Below are positions 14,825-24,040 of a stretch of DNA of 43,577 nt, in pieces. The translations under genes and the position numbers were made by a program. Positions within the stretch are counted from its first letter, which is position 1. The number at the start of each line of letters is the position of its first letter. The notes under the pieces are model-generated. The model worked only from the letters and a program-made list of their open reading frames with translations, searched no databases and had not been told where the DNA came from. Source of the DNA: Bacillota bacterium (GTDB lineage Bacteria > Actinomycetota > Aquicultoria > Aquicultorales > Aquicultoraceae); the NCBI GenBank assembly GCA_023511485.1, contig JAIMBH010000019.1:1-43577 (forward strand), in the 5' to 3' direction.

Positions 14825-14901
14825 TAGCTGTTATTGATTTCTCAGAAATAGCTAAACTCAGAAGTTTATTAAACGATATATGCCAATAGAAGGAGAGATA
14901 T

Positions 14902-17541
14902 ATGGTTCAAGAGATCCTGCCAAAAGTTTACAATCCTCATGAAGTTGAGACAAAATGGTATAAATACTGGGAGGAACAGGGCTATTTTCACGCAGAGATC
15001 AAACCTGACAAAAAGCCCTTTACCGTTGTAATCCCGCCACCAAATGTAACCGGCTCCCTTCACATGGGGCATGCGCTCAATAACACACTTCAAGACATTG
15101 TCGTTCGCAAGCATAGAATGCAAGGAGATCCAACGCTTTGGCTGCCTGGCACAGACCATGCCGGTATCGCGACCCAAAACGTCGTTGAAAGACAGCTGGC
15201 TCAGGAGGGCTTAACCCGCCAAGAAGTTGGCAGACAAGAGTTTATAAGGCGTACCTGGAAGTGGAAAGAGCAGTACGGAAGCCGTATCATCAACCAACTT
15301 AAACGCCTTGGCGCATCATGCGACTGGTCGCGCGAGCGCTTCACTATGGATGAAGGTTACTCAAAGGCTGTACGCCGGGATTTTGTTCAGCTATACCATG
15401 AGGGATTGATATATAAGGGCAGTTACATAGTTAACTGGTGCCCGCGTTGCTTTACCGCGCTTGCCGATATAGAGGTCGAGTATAGCGAAGAAGAAGGCAG
15501 CCTTTATTACGTAAAATACATGGTGAAGGATTCAAAGGACTATATTGTAGTCGCAACCACAAGGCCAGAGACGATTCTCGGCGATACCGCAGTTGCTGTC
15601 CATCCTGAGGATGCTAGGTATAAAGATTATGTTGGCCAAACTGTAATCGTGCCAATTATAAACCGCGAGGTGCCAGTTATCGCTGATGCTTATGTTAACC
15701 CAGAGTTTGGAACCGGTGCGCTAAAAGTAACTCCAGCCCACGACCCGCATGATTTTGAGATAGGTGAGCGCCATAACCTTCCAAAAATTAGCGTAATGAC
15801 GCCCTATGCCAGGATGAACGAAGAGGCGGGGCCGTATGTTGGCATGGACCGTTACGAGGCCCGTGAAGCGATAATAAAAGACCTTGAAAAGCAGGGGTTA
15901 ATGGTAAAAATCGAGCCGATGACCCACTCAGTTGGCCACTGTTACCGTTGCGATACAACGACTGAGCCGTACCTTTCCAAGCAGTGGTTTATGCGCATGA
16001 AGCCCTTGGCCGAGCCAGCAATAAAAGTTGTCCAGGAGGGCAGGATATCATTCATACCTGAACAATGGACAAAGACGTATTTCGATTGGATGTATAACAT
16101 CAGAGACTGGTGTGTTTCAAGGCAAATATGGTGGGGACATCAGATCCCTGCGTGGTACTGCAAGGACTGCGGCGAGGTGATCGTTGCTGAGGAGACCCCA
16201 ACTAAGTGTACAAAGTGCGACAGCACCAATCTTGAACAGGATAGCGATGTTCTGGATACCTGGTTTAGCTCGGCACTATGGCCGTTTGCAACCCTTGGAT
16301 GGCCTGATGAGACGCCGGAATTAAAGTATTTCTACCCGACGAGTCTTCTTGTTACAAGCCACGATATCATCTTTTTCTGGGTGGCAAGGATGATCATGAT
16401 GGGCATGCACTTCATGGGCGAAATACCGTTTGAGAACGTTTATATCCACGCGCTGGTACGCGATGAGTTTGGCCGTAAGATGAGTAAATCAAGAGGTAAC
16501 GTGATAGACCCGCTTGATGTTATAGAGGAGTTTGGCACGGATGCCCTTCGCTTTACACTCTCATCTATGGCTACTCCAGGCAGGGACATTTTCCTATCCA
16601 GGGAGAGAATAGAGGGGTATAGGAATTTTGCCAACAAACTCTGGAATGCATCTCGCTTTATCCTTATGAATCTTGAAGGATACGAGAGAATCGAACTTAA
16701 AGGGTTTGACTTAAATCTTGCCGATCAGTGGATACTATCAAGGCTGAACCGCACTATCGAGCAGGTCGATGAGGCGATAAGAATCTACAACTTCGCTGAA
16801 GCAAGCCGGCTTATATACGACTTCTTCTGGAGCGACTTTGCCGACTGGTATATAGAGCTTTCAAAGCCCAGGCTTTACCAAAAAGGGGATGCACACGAGC
16901 GCCTTGTTGCACAAAACTTGCTAGTGGATATATTGGATCGCACGCTGCGCCTGCTTCATCCGTTTATGCCGTTTATCACGGAGGAGATATGGCAAAAACT
17001 TCCTGGTACAGGCGAAAGCATAGTTACTGCGCCCTGGCCGAAAGCTGACGTTGGGTTGATAAACGCCGCGGCCGAGTCCGACATGGGCCTCATCCAGAGC
17101 GTCACTTCCTCGGTCAGGTCGATTAAATCGGTACTTGGAATTGCGCTTACCAAGCCGGTAAGGGTTTTGTTAAATACCACTGACGATTCTAAGAGGGACA
17201 TTCTTGAGAGATACGGCTCGTATATCAAGGAGCTTGCCTGGGTTGATGGATTAGTCATAGGTTTTGATATTGTAAAGCCTGAGCACTCTGCGGTTGATGT
17301 AGAACAGGGCGTTGAGATATTTGTACCCCTCGCCGGTCTTGTTGACATCGAGGAAGAGAAGAAACGGTTAACCAGAGAACTGTCAAAAACAGAAGCCGAA
17401 GCTGAAAAGTCAAGGCGCAAGCTATCTAACCCGCAATTTCTGGAGAAGGCCGCACCGGCAGTCGTAGAGAAAGAGCAGACCAAACTTACCGAATTTGAGG
17501 AGAAGATCTCTAAACTCAAAAAGCAGCTCGAAAGCCTATAA
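14902..17541 (+). CDS. valS: valyl-tRNA synthetase
   Basis: An 879-residue class Ia synthetase charging tRNA-Val. The HIGH motif is HMGH (54-57) and KMSKS is at 526-530 (EFGRKMSKSRGN), both in the Rossmann catalytic core. The editing (CP1) domain has TTRPETILGDTAVAVHP and GTGALKVTPAHDPHDFEIG, which clears mischarged threonine. A zinc-ribbon pair (WYCKDCGEV, TKCTKCDS) lies in the insertion. The C-terminal ~70 residues form the coiled-coil arm characteristic of ValRS. Length is typical of bacterial enzymes. The Shine-Dalgarno ggagaga precedes ATG 14902. folC follows after 58 bp, a common pairing. Confidence 0.97.
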   Translation: MVQEILPKVYNPHEVETKWYKYWEEQGYFHAEIKPDKKPFTVVIPPPNVTGSLHMGHALNNTLQDIVVRKHRMQGDPTLWLPGTDHAGIATQNVVERQLAQEGLTRQEVGRQEFIRRTWKWKEQYGSRIINQLKRLGASCDWSRERFTMDEGYSKAVRRDFVQLYHEGLIYKGSYIVNWCPRCFTALADIEVEYSEEEGSLYYVKYMVKDSKDYIVVATTRPETILGDTAVAVHPEDARYKDYVGQTVIVPIINREVPVIADAYVNPEFGTGALKVTPAHDPHDFEIGERHNLPKISVMTPYARMNEEAGPYVGMDRYEAREAIIKDLEKQGLMVKIEPMTHSVGHCYRCDTTTEPYLSKQWFMRMKPLAEPAIKVVQEGRISFIPEQWTKTYFDWMYNIRDWCVSRQIWWGHQIPAWYCKDCGEVIVAEETPTKCTKCDSTNLEQDSDVLDTWFSSALWPFATLGWPDETPELKYFYPTSLLVTSHDIIFFWVARMIMMGMHFMGEIPFENVYIHALVRDEFGRKMSKSRGNVIDPLDVIEEFGTDALRFTLSSMATPGRDIFLSRERIEGYRNFANKLWNASRFILMNLEGYERIELKGFDLNLADQWILSRLNRTIEQVDEAIRIYNFAEASRLIYDFFWSDFADWYIELSKPRLYQKGDAHERLVAQNLLVDILDRTLRLLHPFMPFITEEIWQKLPGTGESIVTAPWPKADVGLINAAAESDMGLIQSVTSSVRSIKSVLGIALTKPVRVLLNTTDDSKRDILERYGSYIKELAWVDGLVIGFDIVKPEHSAVDVEQGVEIFVPLAGLVDIEEEKKRLTRELSKTEAEAEKSRRKLSNPQFLEKAAPAVVEKEQTKLTEFEEKISKLKKQLESL

Positions 17542-17599
17542 GAGAATTCTTGGTCCCCAGACCCTTAACTTAACATGAAAGAAGAGTAAGTAAAGTAAG

Positions 17600-18892
17600 A
17601 TGACTTTTGATGAGGCGCTAAATTACATAACCGAAGCTCTGAAATTTGGTATTAACCCAGGTCTGCAAAAAATTGAGGCGATTTGCAAGGAGCTCGATAA
17701 TCCTCAGCTTAAGTACCATACTATACAGATAACCGGAACCAACGGGAAAACCTCGACTACCTGGATGACCAGAGACCTTTTGGTGTCATTGGGCTTAAAA
17801 ACCGGCTGTTATACATCGCCACACCTGCATTCCTATCGGGAGCGCATTACTGTTAACGGTGAACTCATACCCGAAGATGCTTTTGCCGGCATCCTGAAAG
17901 AGATACAGCCGGTTCTTGATAAGGTAAAGGATCAGCACGGTGACTTAACTGAGTTTGAGATACTCACCGCCATGGCTTTCTATTATTTTGCCAGGGAAGA
18001 GGTCGATGTGGCAGTCTTTGAGGTTGGGCTCGGAGGTAGGTGGGACGCAACGAGCATGGTTCAACCGAAGGTTGCCGCTATTACCGGTATATCACTTGAT
18101 CATACAGATAGGCTGGGCAGCACAGTTGAAGAGATCGCATGGGATAAAGCCCATATTATAAAGCCCGGCTGCACTGCTGTTGTCGGTAGGGTTCCTGCAG
18201 GTGCGCTCGCAAAAATCAAAGAGCGCTTAACACTAGTTGGTGTGCAGGCAAGATTATTCGGGCAGGATTTTGCTCCCGAGGCAGCGACGGTCGTTAAAAA
18301 CGAGGGGTCAAGGTTTATGATAAACGGACTCTACGCCCGCTACGAGGGTATCAAGCTTCCTGTATTTGGTTTGTACCAGGTCTCTAACTTTACTATGGCG
18401 ACCGCCATCGTAGAGTCATTTTTGGGCCGCGCCTTAGATGCTGAGCTACTAAAATCTACTGCCAGCAAGGCTAGTTGCCCCGGACGCTTTGAGCTTGTAT
18501 CCAAGGAGCCTCTAATTGTTCTTGACGGAGCACACAATCCAGAGGGCGCACAGATGCTGGTTAAAGGATTGCCCCAGTCTTTCAATTACAGAGATTTAAT
18601 AATTGTTCTTGCGGTATCAAGCGATAAGGATATTGAGCAAATGCTTACTATATTAGGGGAAAGCGCCGCACTTCTTGTGCTTTCCCAAAACAAAAGCTAT
18701 AGGTCTGCAAGCACCAACCAGCTAATCGATATTGCTAAACGTACAGGAAACAGATATATTATTGAACCAGACTTGGAAAAAGCTATTGATTTAGCTATTG
18801 GTAGGGCATCGGCAGGTGATTTAGTCTCTATAACCGGCTCTCTTTATACAGTTGCTGATGCCCGCGAATATTTGCTCAAGGTAAGGAGCTAA
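17600..18892 (+). CDS. folC: bifunctional folylpolyglutamate synthase / dihydrofolate synthase
   Basis: A 430-residue Mur-ligase-family enzyme that adds glutamate to dihydropteroate and to folates, keeping them in the cell. The ATP P-loop is GTNGKTST (46-53). The following TGCYTSPHLHSYRERI is the family substrate loop, VFEVGLGGRWDAT carries the Mg2+ glutamate region, ISLDHTDRLG holds a conserved His-Asp, and LDGAHNPEG near residue 313 is the C-terminal-domain signature. It lies directly downstream of valS on the same strand. Confidence 0.94.
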   Translation: MTFDEALNYITEALKFGINPGLQKIEAICKELDNPQLKYHTIQITGTNGKTSTTWMTRDLLVSLGLKTGCYTSPHLHSYRERITVNGELIPEDAFAGILKEIQPVLDKVKDQHGDLTEFEILTAMAFYYFAREEVDVAVFEVGLGGRWDATSMVQPKVAAITGISLDHTDRLGSTVEEIAWDKAHIIKPGCTAVVGRVPAGALAKIKERLTLVGVQARLFGQDFAPEAATVVKNEGSRFMINGLYARYEGIKLPVFGLYQVSNFTMATAIVESFLGRALDAELLKSTASKASCPGRFELVSKEPLIVLDGAHNPEGAQMLVKGLPQSFNYRDLIIVLAVSSDKDIEQMLTILGESAALLVLSQNKSYRSASTNQLIDIAKRTGNRYIIEPDLEKAIDLAIGRASAGDLVSITGSLYTVADAREYLLKVRS

Positions 18893-19159
18893 AAGCCGGA
18901 AGCCAGAATGCTTTTTTCTAAAAACCGGTGGCTTCTAGGTTTTGAGGTGGCTGTGTAATAGCAATAGATTTTCATGCAATATCCTAATATTGCTATTGGT
19001 AATTTAGCCCTGGATTAAGTAAAATGTTGATTCGGGGCTTAAAGAAAGCAAGGACCTACTTGTTTCTGACTAGAGGTCTCTTTGCTGTAGGTTAAGCTTT
19101 TAAAGGCCAGTGTTTCAAAACAGCATAAACAGTATTTTTAAAATTTTGGGGAGTAGGAG
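18893..19159. other. intergenic region after folC
   Basis: No gene. Just after folC, gaagcca (18899-18905) is complementary to tggcttc (18929-18935) around a T-rich loop, with the word gccgga/gccaga repeated in the left arm. This is not a canonical terminator. The rest has no structure I can support. The promoter of the zinc-ribbon gene is presumably in its right half. Confidence 0.3.
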
Positions 19160-19600
19160 TTGCAATTTTTTACTTCGATTATAGAATTCTTTAGTTCGCC
19201 GGCCTTCAGGCTTATCGTCAACCTGTTTTACCTATTTCTCTTTGTTCTTTATTTAAGTCTTGCGAAGTGGACTTACACGGATGCCAAGAGGCGAGGGGCT
19301 ATGGCGTTTTACTGGACCATAGTCTCGCTTCTTTTTCCGCTCACCGGCTGGCTTATTTATATGATTGTGCGCCCACCTGAGTATCTTGAAGATGTGCGCG
19401 AGCGCGAACTGGAGATAAGGGCGAAAGAAGCTTTGCTAAGCACCAACGATATTATGTGTCCGGCCTGCCATAAACCAATCGAGAAAGAATTTCTAATCTG
19501 CCCGTATTGCAGAAAAAAACTTAAAAAGCCATGCCCGTCGTGTAAACGCCCGCTAAACAATAACTGGGCGATCTGTCCCTACTGCCAACAAATCCTTTAA
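19160..19600 (+). CDS. small membrane protein with double zinc ribbon
   Basis: 146 residues. Two hydrophobic helices (about 17-35 and 48-68) in a hairpin are followed by a charged linker (EYLEDVRERELEIRAKEALL). A double zinc-ribbon tail has CPACHKPI, CPYCRKKL, CPSCKRPL and CPYCQQIL, giving eight cysteines for two Zn sites (DZR type). The tail is expected in the cytosol. Function is unknown; such proteins often recruit partners to the membrane. The start is TTG with GGGGAG (19148-19153) 6 nt before it. The first residues fit a membrane protein with no signal cleavage. Confidence 0.75.
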   Translation: MQFFTSIIEFFSSPAFRLIVNLFYLFLFVLYLSLAKWTYTDAKRRGAMAFYWTIVSLLFPLTGWLIYMIVRPPEYLEDVRERELEIRAKEALLSTNDIMCPACHKPIEKEFLICPYCRKKLKKPCPSCKRPLNNNWAICPYCQQIL

Positions 19601-19646
19601 CCTGGAGTAAGTTTCCAAAAAAATTTGCTAAAAAACAAACTATCGC

Positions 19647-19675
19647 TTGAAAATGTCACCCAATCCTGCTAAATT
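19647..19675 (+). promoter_or_regulatory. putative ndk promoter
   Basis: -35 TTGAAA (19647-19652), a 17-bp spacer and -10 TAAATT (19670-19675). Immediately downstream an imperfect inverted repeat (gtgcattgt 19686-19694 / acaatgtac 19705-19713) would lie in the leader. Confidence 0.5.
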
Positions 19676-19734
19676 AACAACGAAGTGTGCATTGTAACAA
19701 TATTCACAATGTACGCTCCGGTGGAGGTGCAAAA

Positions 19735-20154
19735 TTGGAACGAACATTCACGATGGTAAAACCGGACGGCGTAAGAAAGGGTCTTATAGGCGAAGTAGTA
19801 AAGCGCTACCAAGACGCCGGATTAAAACCAATAGGACTGAAATTGATGAGGCTTTCCAAGGAAAAGGCTGAGGAGCTTTATTCCATCCACAAAGGAAAGC
19901 CTTTTTATGATGAGTTGGTCGACTTTATCCTTTCCGGCCCGGTTGTTCCCATGGTAGTAGAGGGCGATGATGCGGTAAGGCGTGTCCGCGATATAATGGG
20001 GGCCACCAATCCTAAGGAAGCTGCGCCGGGGACGATCAGAGGAGACTTTGCTGAGGACATATCTGAGAATATAGTTCATGGCGCAGACTCGGTTGAATCT
20101 GCGGCTAGAGAGATACCCATATTTTTCAGCGAAGTAGAACTTGTCGAGTACTAA
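19735..20154 (+). CDS. ndk: nucleoside diphosphate kinase
   Basis: A 139-residue hexameric or tetrameric enzyme that moves the gamma-phosphate from ATP to other NDPs through a phosphohistidine. Signatures: [15 protein letters not shown] at the N-terminus, the Kpn-loop/ATP region with [19 protein letters not shown], and the active-site histidine in [16 protein letters not shown]. The TTG at 19735 is chosen because GGAGG (19723-19727) lies 7 nt upstream and the protein then begins exactly as the family does. An ATG further upstream (19687) would add 16 non-homologous residues. Confidence 0.95.
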   Translation: MERTFTMVKPDGVRKGLIGEVVKRYQDAGLKPIGLKLMRLSKEKAEELYSIHKGKPFYDELVDFILSGPVVPMVVEGDDAVRRVRDIMGATNPKEAAPGTIRGDFAEDISENIVHGADSVESAAREIPIFFSEVELVEY

Positions 20155-20180
20155 GGTTTTTTTGTATATTAGTTAAGGCT

Positions 20181-20207
20181 TTGACATTACAAGTATCCTT
20201 GATACTT
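20181..20207 (+). promoter_or_regulatory. TTGACA box with adjacent inverted repeat upstream of the nuo operon
   Basis: A consensus -35 TTGACA (20181-20186) is followed by AAGTATC (20191-20197) and its exact inverse GATACTT (20201-20207). No good -10 sits at 17 bp; candidates at 20207-20212 and 20213-20218 (TAGAAT) are too far. The inverted repeat occupies the spacer and would be a plausible operator. Confidence 0.35.
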
Positions 20208-20347
20208 ACAAATAGAATTGGTTATTGAGCAAAGCTAAACCACAAGAGTTTGCTTTACTTTAGAACTATTGTGGGTACCCAAGAGAGGGTTATCGGGAGC
20301 ACTTAATTACTCAATACCTGGTGATTTAAACCGATATATAAAAGTGG

Positions 20348-20397
20348 CTGCTGTTGAACGGGCTGCATCAGTGCTGTTATTATTGCCGTTCAAGCAG
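20348..20397 (+). promoter_or_regulatory. stem-loop in the nuoA leader
   Basis: ctgct (20348-20352) and tgaacgg (20355-20361) pair with ccgttca (20386-20392) and agcag (20393-20397). The 12-bp stem has a two-base bulge and a 24-nt loop, and ends about 50 bp before the nuoA start. No T-run follows. Role unknown. Confidence 0.4.
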
Positions 20398-20450
20398 TGA
20401 TTAGCGTGCGCAGATTAGGATTTTTCAAGCAAAGACGAAAGTGATTGTAA

Positions 20451-20810
20451 ATGGTAAGTGAAATCATCTACTTCTCGATTTTTTCGGTAATCGGCATAGT
20501 GATAGTGGCCGGAGCTATCGGACTATCAAAACTTCTGCAAACCAAAAAACCGACGAAGGCTAAACTTGAGCCTTATGAGTGCGGTGTACCCAACATAACA
20601 AGTGACCCAAGGGTCCAGTTTAAAATCCATTATTATATCTTCGGTTTGTTGCTGGTTATCTTTGATGTTGAGATGATATTTATATTCCCATGGGCGGTTA
20701 CGTTTAAGAGCCTCGGCCTTTTTGCATTCGTTGAGATGACAATCTTTATTGCAATACTTGTGCTGGGTCTCTACTATGCCTGGCGCAAAGGGGTATTAAA
20801 GTGGGTATAG
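20451..20810 (+). CDS. nuoA: complex I subunit NuoA
   Basis: A 119-residue, three-helix membrane subunit at the junction of the peripheral and membrane arms of NADH-quinone oxidoreductase. The conserved cytosolic-side loop [10 protein letters not shown] is present, with the family cysteine, followed by [29 protein letters not shown] with the conserved D-x-E membrane motif. It is the first gene of the operon, and its end overlaps nuoB by 10 bp. The leader contains a stem-loop and an upstream inverted repeat, but the Shine-Dalgarno is weak. Confidence 0.95.
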   Translation: MVSEIIYFSIFSVIGIVIVAGAIGLSKLLQTKKPTKAKLEPYECGVPNITSDPRVQFKIHYYIFGLLLVIFDVEMIFIFPWAVTFKSLGLFAFVEMTIFIAILVLGLYYAWRKGVLKWV

Positions 20811-21286
20811 TAAAAGAGCAGTCTTTAGACAATGGAGTACTTCTAACTAAAGCTGGCGACCTCATTAATTGGGGGCGCAAGAATTCTCTATGGTGGATGG
20901 GATTTGGTTTAGCATGTTGTGCTATCGATACCATCATGATGATAAACTCAGGGCGTTTTGATGCCGAAAGATTTGGGATTCTTCTGCGAAACACCCCAAG
21001 GCAATCTGATCTTATGTTGGTTGCAGGAACTGTAACACATAAGATGGCGCCGATGGTTAAACATCTCTACGAACAGATGCCGGAGCCCAAGTATGTTATT
21101 GCGCTTGGCAGTTGCGCAATCAATGGAGGGCCGTTCTATTACGACAGTTACAACGTGGTTCAGGGTGTTGACAAGGTTATCCCGGTTGATGTGTATGTGC
21201 CAGGCTGCCCACCACGGCCTGAAGCAGTGCTGCACGGTATAGAAATGTTGAAACAGAAAATAATGGCAAGAGGAAAGATTGATTAA
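20801..21286 (+). CDS. nuoB: complex I subunit NuoB (cluster N2)
   Basis: 161 residues. It carries the [4Fe-4S] cluster N2 that passes electrons to quinone. The ligands C39-C40 (GLACCAID), C105 (LGSCAINGG) and C136 (VPGCPPRPE) are all present. R/H-bearing segments near the quinone site ([14 protein letters not shown]) are conserved. It starts with GTG inside the nuoA 3' end, and its last base is shared with the nuoC ATG. In complexes lacking NuoEFG it still receives electrons from NuoI, here from the chimeric protein encoded at 24041. Confidence 0.96.
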   Translation: MGIVKEQSLDNGVLLTKAGDLINWGRKNSLWWMGFGLACCAIDTIMMINSGRFDAERFGILLRNTPRQSDLMLVAGTVTHKMAPMVKHLYEQMPEPKYVIALGSCAINGGPFYYDSYNVVQGVDKVIPVDVYVPGCPPRPEAVLHGIEMLKQKIMARGKID

Positions 21287-21819
21287 TGAGTGATGAGCAC
21301 ATCCTTAACACAGATGGCCAGAGCGATGAAAATAGCGGCGAGCTAAGAGTAGTTAAAGAAGACGGAGTCGGCTATAGCATTACCGTTAAGAGGGAAGACC
21401 TCTTAAGAGCAGCCGCAAGCTGCAAGGAAGCTGGATTTGATTTATTTCTTTTTGTTACCGGCGTCGATATGCCGGATAAAATAAAGCTAGTCTACCGCAT
21501 TTTCTCAACCAAGAAGTCGAACAAACTAGCTATGACAATAAGAACAGAAGTGCCAAAAGATGACCCTGTTATCGACTCTGTAGTTCCTATCTGGTCTGCA
21601 GCAAATTGGCATGAGAGAGAAACATATGATCTTTTAGGCGTTATATTCAGAGGGCATCCGGACCCCCGCAGGATATTTATGCCGGACGATTGGGTTGGGC
21701 ATCCTCTGCGCAAAGACTATAAACACGAGCGTATAATTCCGTACAAGGGATATACCAGTAAATCCCAGACATCTGTGATAACCGAAGACAAATCTGATAG
21801 GTCTGATATAGATGAGTAG
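21286..21819 (+). CDS. nuoC: complex I subunit NuoC (30-kDa)
   Basis: 177 residues. The 30-kDa subunit signature is clear: WHERETYDLLGVIFRGHPDPRRIFMPDDW, then GHPLRKDY. It has a short acidic, poorly conserved N-terminal extension (residues 1-25) and a charged C-terminal tail. It supports NuoD in the connecting module and binds no cofactor. It shares one base with nuoB and overlaps nuoD by 8 bp. NuoC and NuoD are separate genes rather than fused. Confidence 0.94.
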   Translation: MSDEHILNTDGQSDENSGELRVVKEDGVGYSITVKREDLLRAAASCKEAGFDLFLFVTGVDMPDKIKLVYRIFSTKKSNKLAMTIRTEVPKDDPVIDSVVPIWSAANWHERETYDLLGVIFRGHPDPRRIFMPDDWVGHPLRKDYKHERIIPYKGYTSKSQTSVITEDKSDRSDIDE

Positions 21820-23014
21820 AATAGAACAGGAACGGTATAAAACATCAACAAAGAAGGCTTTGGCGGAACTCGAAAAAGAGTTTAAGCTAGACGATATCCC
21901 CATGGCCACAGACGGCTTTAAAACCGAGGAGATGGTCATCAATTTTGGGCCGCAGCATCCAAGTGCTCATGGTGTACTGCATGCTCTTTTTACAGTAGAT
22001 GGGGAAATCGTTAAGAAAATCCAGCCAAATATCGGATTTCTCCACAGGTGTTTTGAAAAAATCGCAGAAAGTAGGACTTACGCGCAGTTTGTGCCATTTA
22101 CGGATCGCATGGATTATGTGTCGTCGATGTTAAACAACTGGGCTTATGTGCTTACAGTTGAGAAGCTTGCGGGAATACAGGTTCCTGAGAGGGCTGAGTA
22201 CATAAGGACAATAGTCGGCGAGCTGCAGCGTATCGCATCGCACCTACTGTTTCTTATGACAGCTGGTGTTGAAGCAGGTGCACTAACACCGCTGTTTTAT
22301 TACTTCGATGAGCGCGAAGCTATCCTACGCCTTTTTGAAAAGGTATGCGGGGCAAGGCTTACCTATAATTACATGAAAATCGGAGGAGTAAGAGCCGACC
22401 TTCCTGAAGGATGGTTAGATGATACGCTTGCATTTGTTCGCAGGTTAAAGAAAAACATTGTTGACTACGATAAACTTCTGCTCGGCAATTACATCTTTAA
22501 GAAAAGAATGGTTGGTGTAGCTGAGTTCTCGGCTGCAGAAGCTCTTGATTGGGGTCTTACCGGGCCGCCGTTGCGTTCAACCGGTGTTGCGCATGATGTG
22601 CGTAAAACCGACCCCTATTCTATTTATCCAAGGTTAGATTTTGACATTGTTGTTAGACATAGGGGCGATAACTATGATCGTGTTTGTATCCGGTCCGATG
22701 AAATCAAAGAAAGCCTGAAGATTATTGAGCAATGCATTGAGCAGATCCCCGACGGACCGGTTATGGCGGATGGAGTATCGCAATATCTAAGGCCGCCCGT
22801 CGGCGACGCATACGGTCACGTAGAGGGAAGCCGCGGCGATCTTGGATACTACATAGTCAGCGATGGTAGTTCAAAGCCATACCGTGTTAAGATACAGGGT
22901 CCAAGCTTTGCAAACTTGCAGGCGTTTCCTGCAATGGCTGAAGGTCACTATTTTGCAGATGTGGTTCTTACCCTTGGCACTCTCGATCCGGTTTTTGGAG
23001 AGGTGGATCGCTAA
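21812..23014 (+). CDS. nuoD: complex I subunit NuoD (49-kDa, quinone site)
   Basis: 400 residues, homologous to the large subunit of NiFe hydrogenases but without the metal cysteines. The N-terminal FGPQHPSAHGVLHALF contains the quinone-site histidine. IGFLHRCFEKIAESRTYAQ and the DRMDYVSSMLNN segment are the next family blocks, and the C-terminus EGHYFADVVLTLGTLDPVFGEVDR matches the family's conserved end. Together with NuoB it forms the quinone-reducing cavity. It ends with a one-base overlap onto nuoH. Confidence 0.95.
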   Translation: MSRIEQERYKTSTKKALAELEKEFKLDDIPMATDGFKTEEMVINFGPQHPSAHGVLHALFTVDGEIVKKIQPNIGFLHRCFEKIAESRTYAQFVPFTDRMDYVSSMLNNWAYVLTVEKLAGIQVPERAEYIRTIVGELQRIASHLLFLMTAGVEAGALTPLFYYFDEREAILRLFEKVCGARLTYNYMKIGGVRADLPEGWLDDTLAFVRRLKKNIVDYDKLLLGNYIFKKRMVGVAEFSAAEALDWGLTGPPLRSTGVAHDVRKTDPYSIYPRLDFDIVVRHRGDNYDRVCIRSDEIKESLKIIEQCIEQIPDGPVMADGVSQYLRPPVGDAYGHVEGSRGDLGYYIVSDGSSKPYRVKIQGPSFANLQAFPAMAEGHYFADVVLTLGTLDPVFGEVDR

Positions 23015-24024
23015 TGTTGTCAAGCGCACAGCTGGTTGATTTTGCAAACAACAACGGTTTACCGTTATGGGCGATAGATGCCTCAGTTGCACTTCTACTT
23101 GCGCTTGTAGTGTTTGCCATATGCGGCATAGGCGTTATTGTTCTTGTCTATATGGAGCGTAAAGTCAGCGCTGACTTCCAGTTGCGCTGGGGACCGATGC
23201 ACGTAGGCTGGCATGGGACACTTCAGCTTATCGCGGATGCGGTAAAGCTTATATCTAAAGAAGATATTTTCCCAACATATGCAGACCGCTGGATATTTCG
23301 TTTATCACCCCTACTTATGTTTTTACCGGCATACATAGGGCTCATGGTCATACCGATCGGCCCCGGACTTGTTATCCGGGACATGAATGTAGGGCTGCTG
23401 TATATTTTAGCCATCACATCAATCAGCGTAGTCGGCGTTATAATGTCTGGCTTTGGTTCGTATAATAAATACTCGATGTTGGGCGGCATGCGTTCGGCAG
23501 CGCAGATGGTCAGCTACGAAGTGCCCCGGGCGCTCTCAATAATTGGCGTAATTATGATTGCTGGGTCGGCAAAGCTTTCATCGATTGTTGGAGCGCAGAG
23601 TATCTGGTACTTATTCCTACAACCTCTTGGCTTTATGGTGTTTATTGTCTCTACACTGGCAGAGGTAAACAGGGTGCCTTTTGACCTACCGGAAACTGAG
23701 TCAGAGCTGGTAAACGGATATCTCAATGAGTACAGCGGCATGCGCTTTATGTTCTTTCTCTTTGCTGAGTATATAGCTTTCATGGGCGCGGCGGCTTTAA
23801 CGGTAGTGTTGTTCCTTGGTGGCTGGCATGGCCCAGGGCCAGAATTTTTAGGCCCAATATGGTTCTTAATTAAGATGTTTGCGGTTATCTATGTAATTAT
23901 GTGGGTTCGCTGGACCCTACCGCGGTTTCGAATAGATCAGGTTATGGATTTAGGATGGAAGGTGCTACTACCCCTGGCGCTTCTAAATATATTTATAACT
24001 GGGATAGTAATGTTGATTATTTAA
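23014..24024 (+). CDS. nuoH: complex I subunit NuoH
   Basis: A 336-residue, eight-helix membrane subunit forming the quinone entry tunnel and coupling redox to proton movement. Conserved loops: VYMERKVSADFQLRWGPMHVG, then LQLIADAVKLISKEDIFP. Downstream, AEVNRVPFDLPETESELVNGYLNEYSGM is the acidic E-channel loop. WVRWTLPRFRIDQVM ends the family region. It shares a base with nuoD and lies 16 bp before the chimeric nuoI. Confidence 0.95.
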   Translation: MLSSAQLVDFANNNGLPLWAIDASVALLLALVVFAICGIGVIVLVYMERKVSADFQLRWGPMHVGWHGTLQLIADAVKLISKEDIFPTYADRWIFRLSPLLMFLPAYIGLMVIPIGPGLVIRDMNVGLLYILAITSISVVGVIMSGFGSYNKYSMLGGMRSAAQMVSYEVPRALSIIGVIMIAGSAKLSSIVGAQSIWYLFLQPLGFMVFIVSTLAEVNRVPFDLPETESELVNGYLNEYSGMRFMFFLFAEYIAFMGAAALTVVLFLGGWHGPGPEFLGPIWFLIKMFAVIYVIMWVRWTLPRFRIDQVMDLGWKVLLPLALLNIFITGIVMLII

Positions 24025-24040
24025 CAAGAGGTTGAAATAG

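Noticed and set aside
14650-14901. Possible T-box riboswitch in the valS leader
   Set aside because: No AGGGTGG-N-ACCGCG antiterminator signature and no specifier-loop geometry; only an AT-rich inverted repeat is present.
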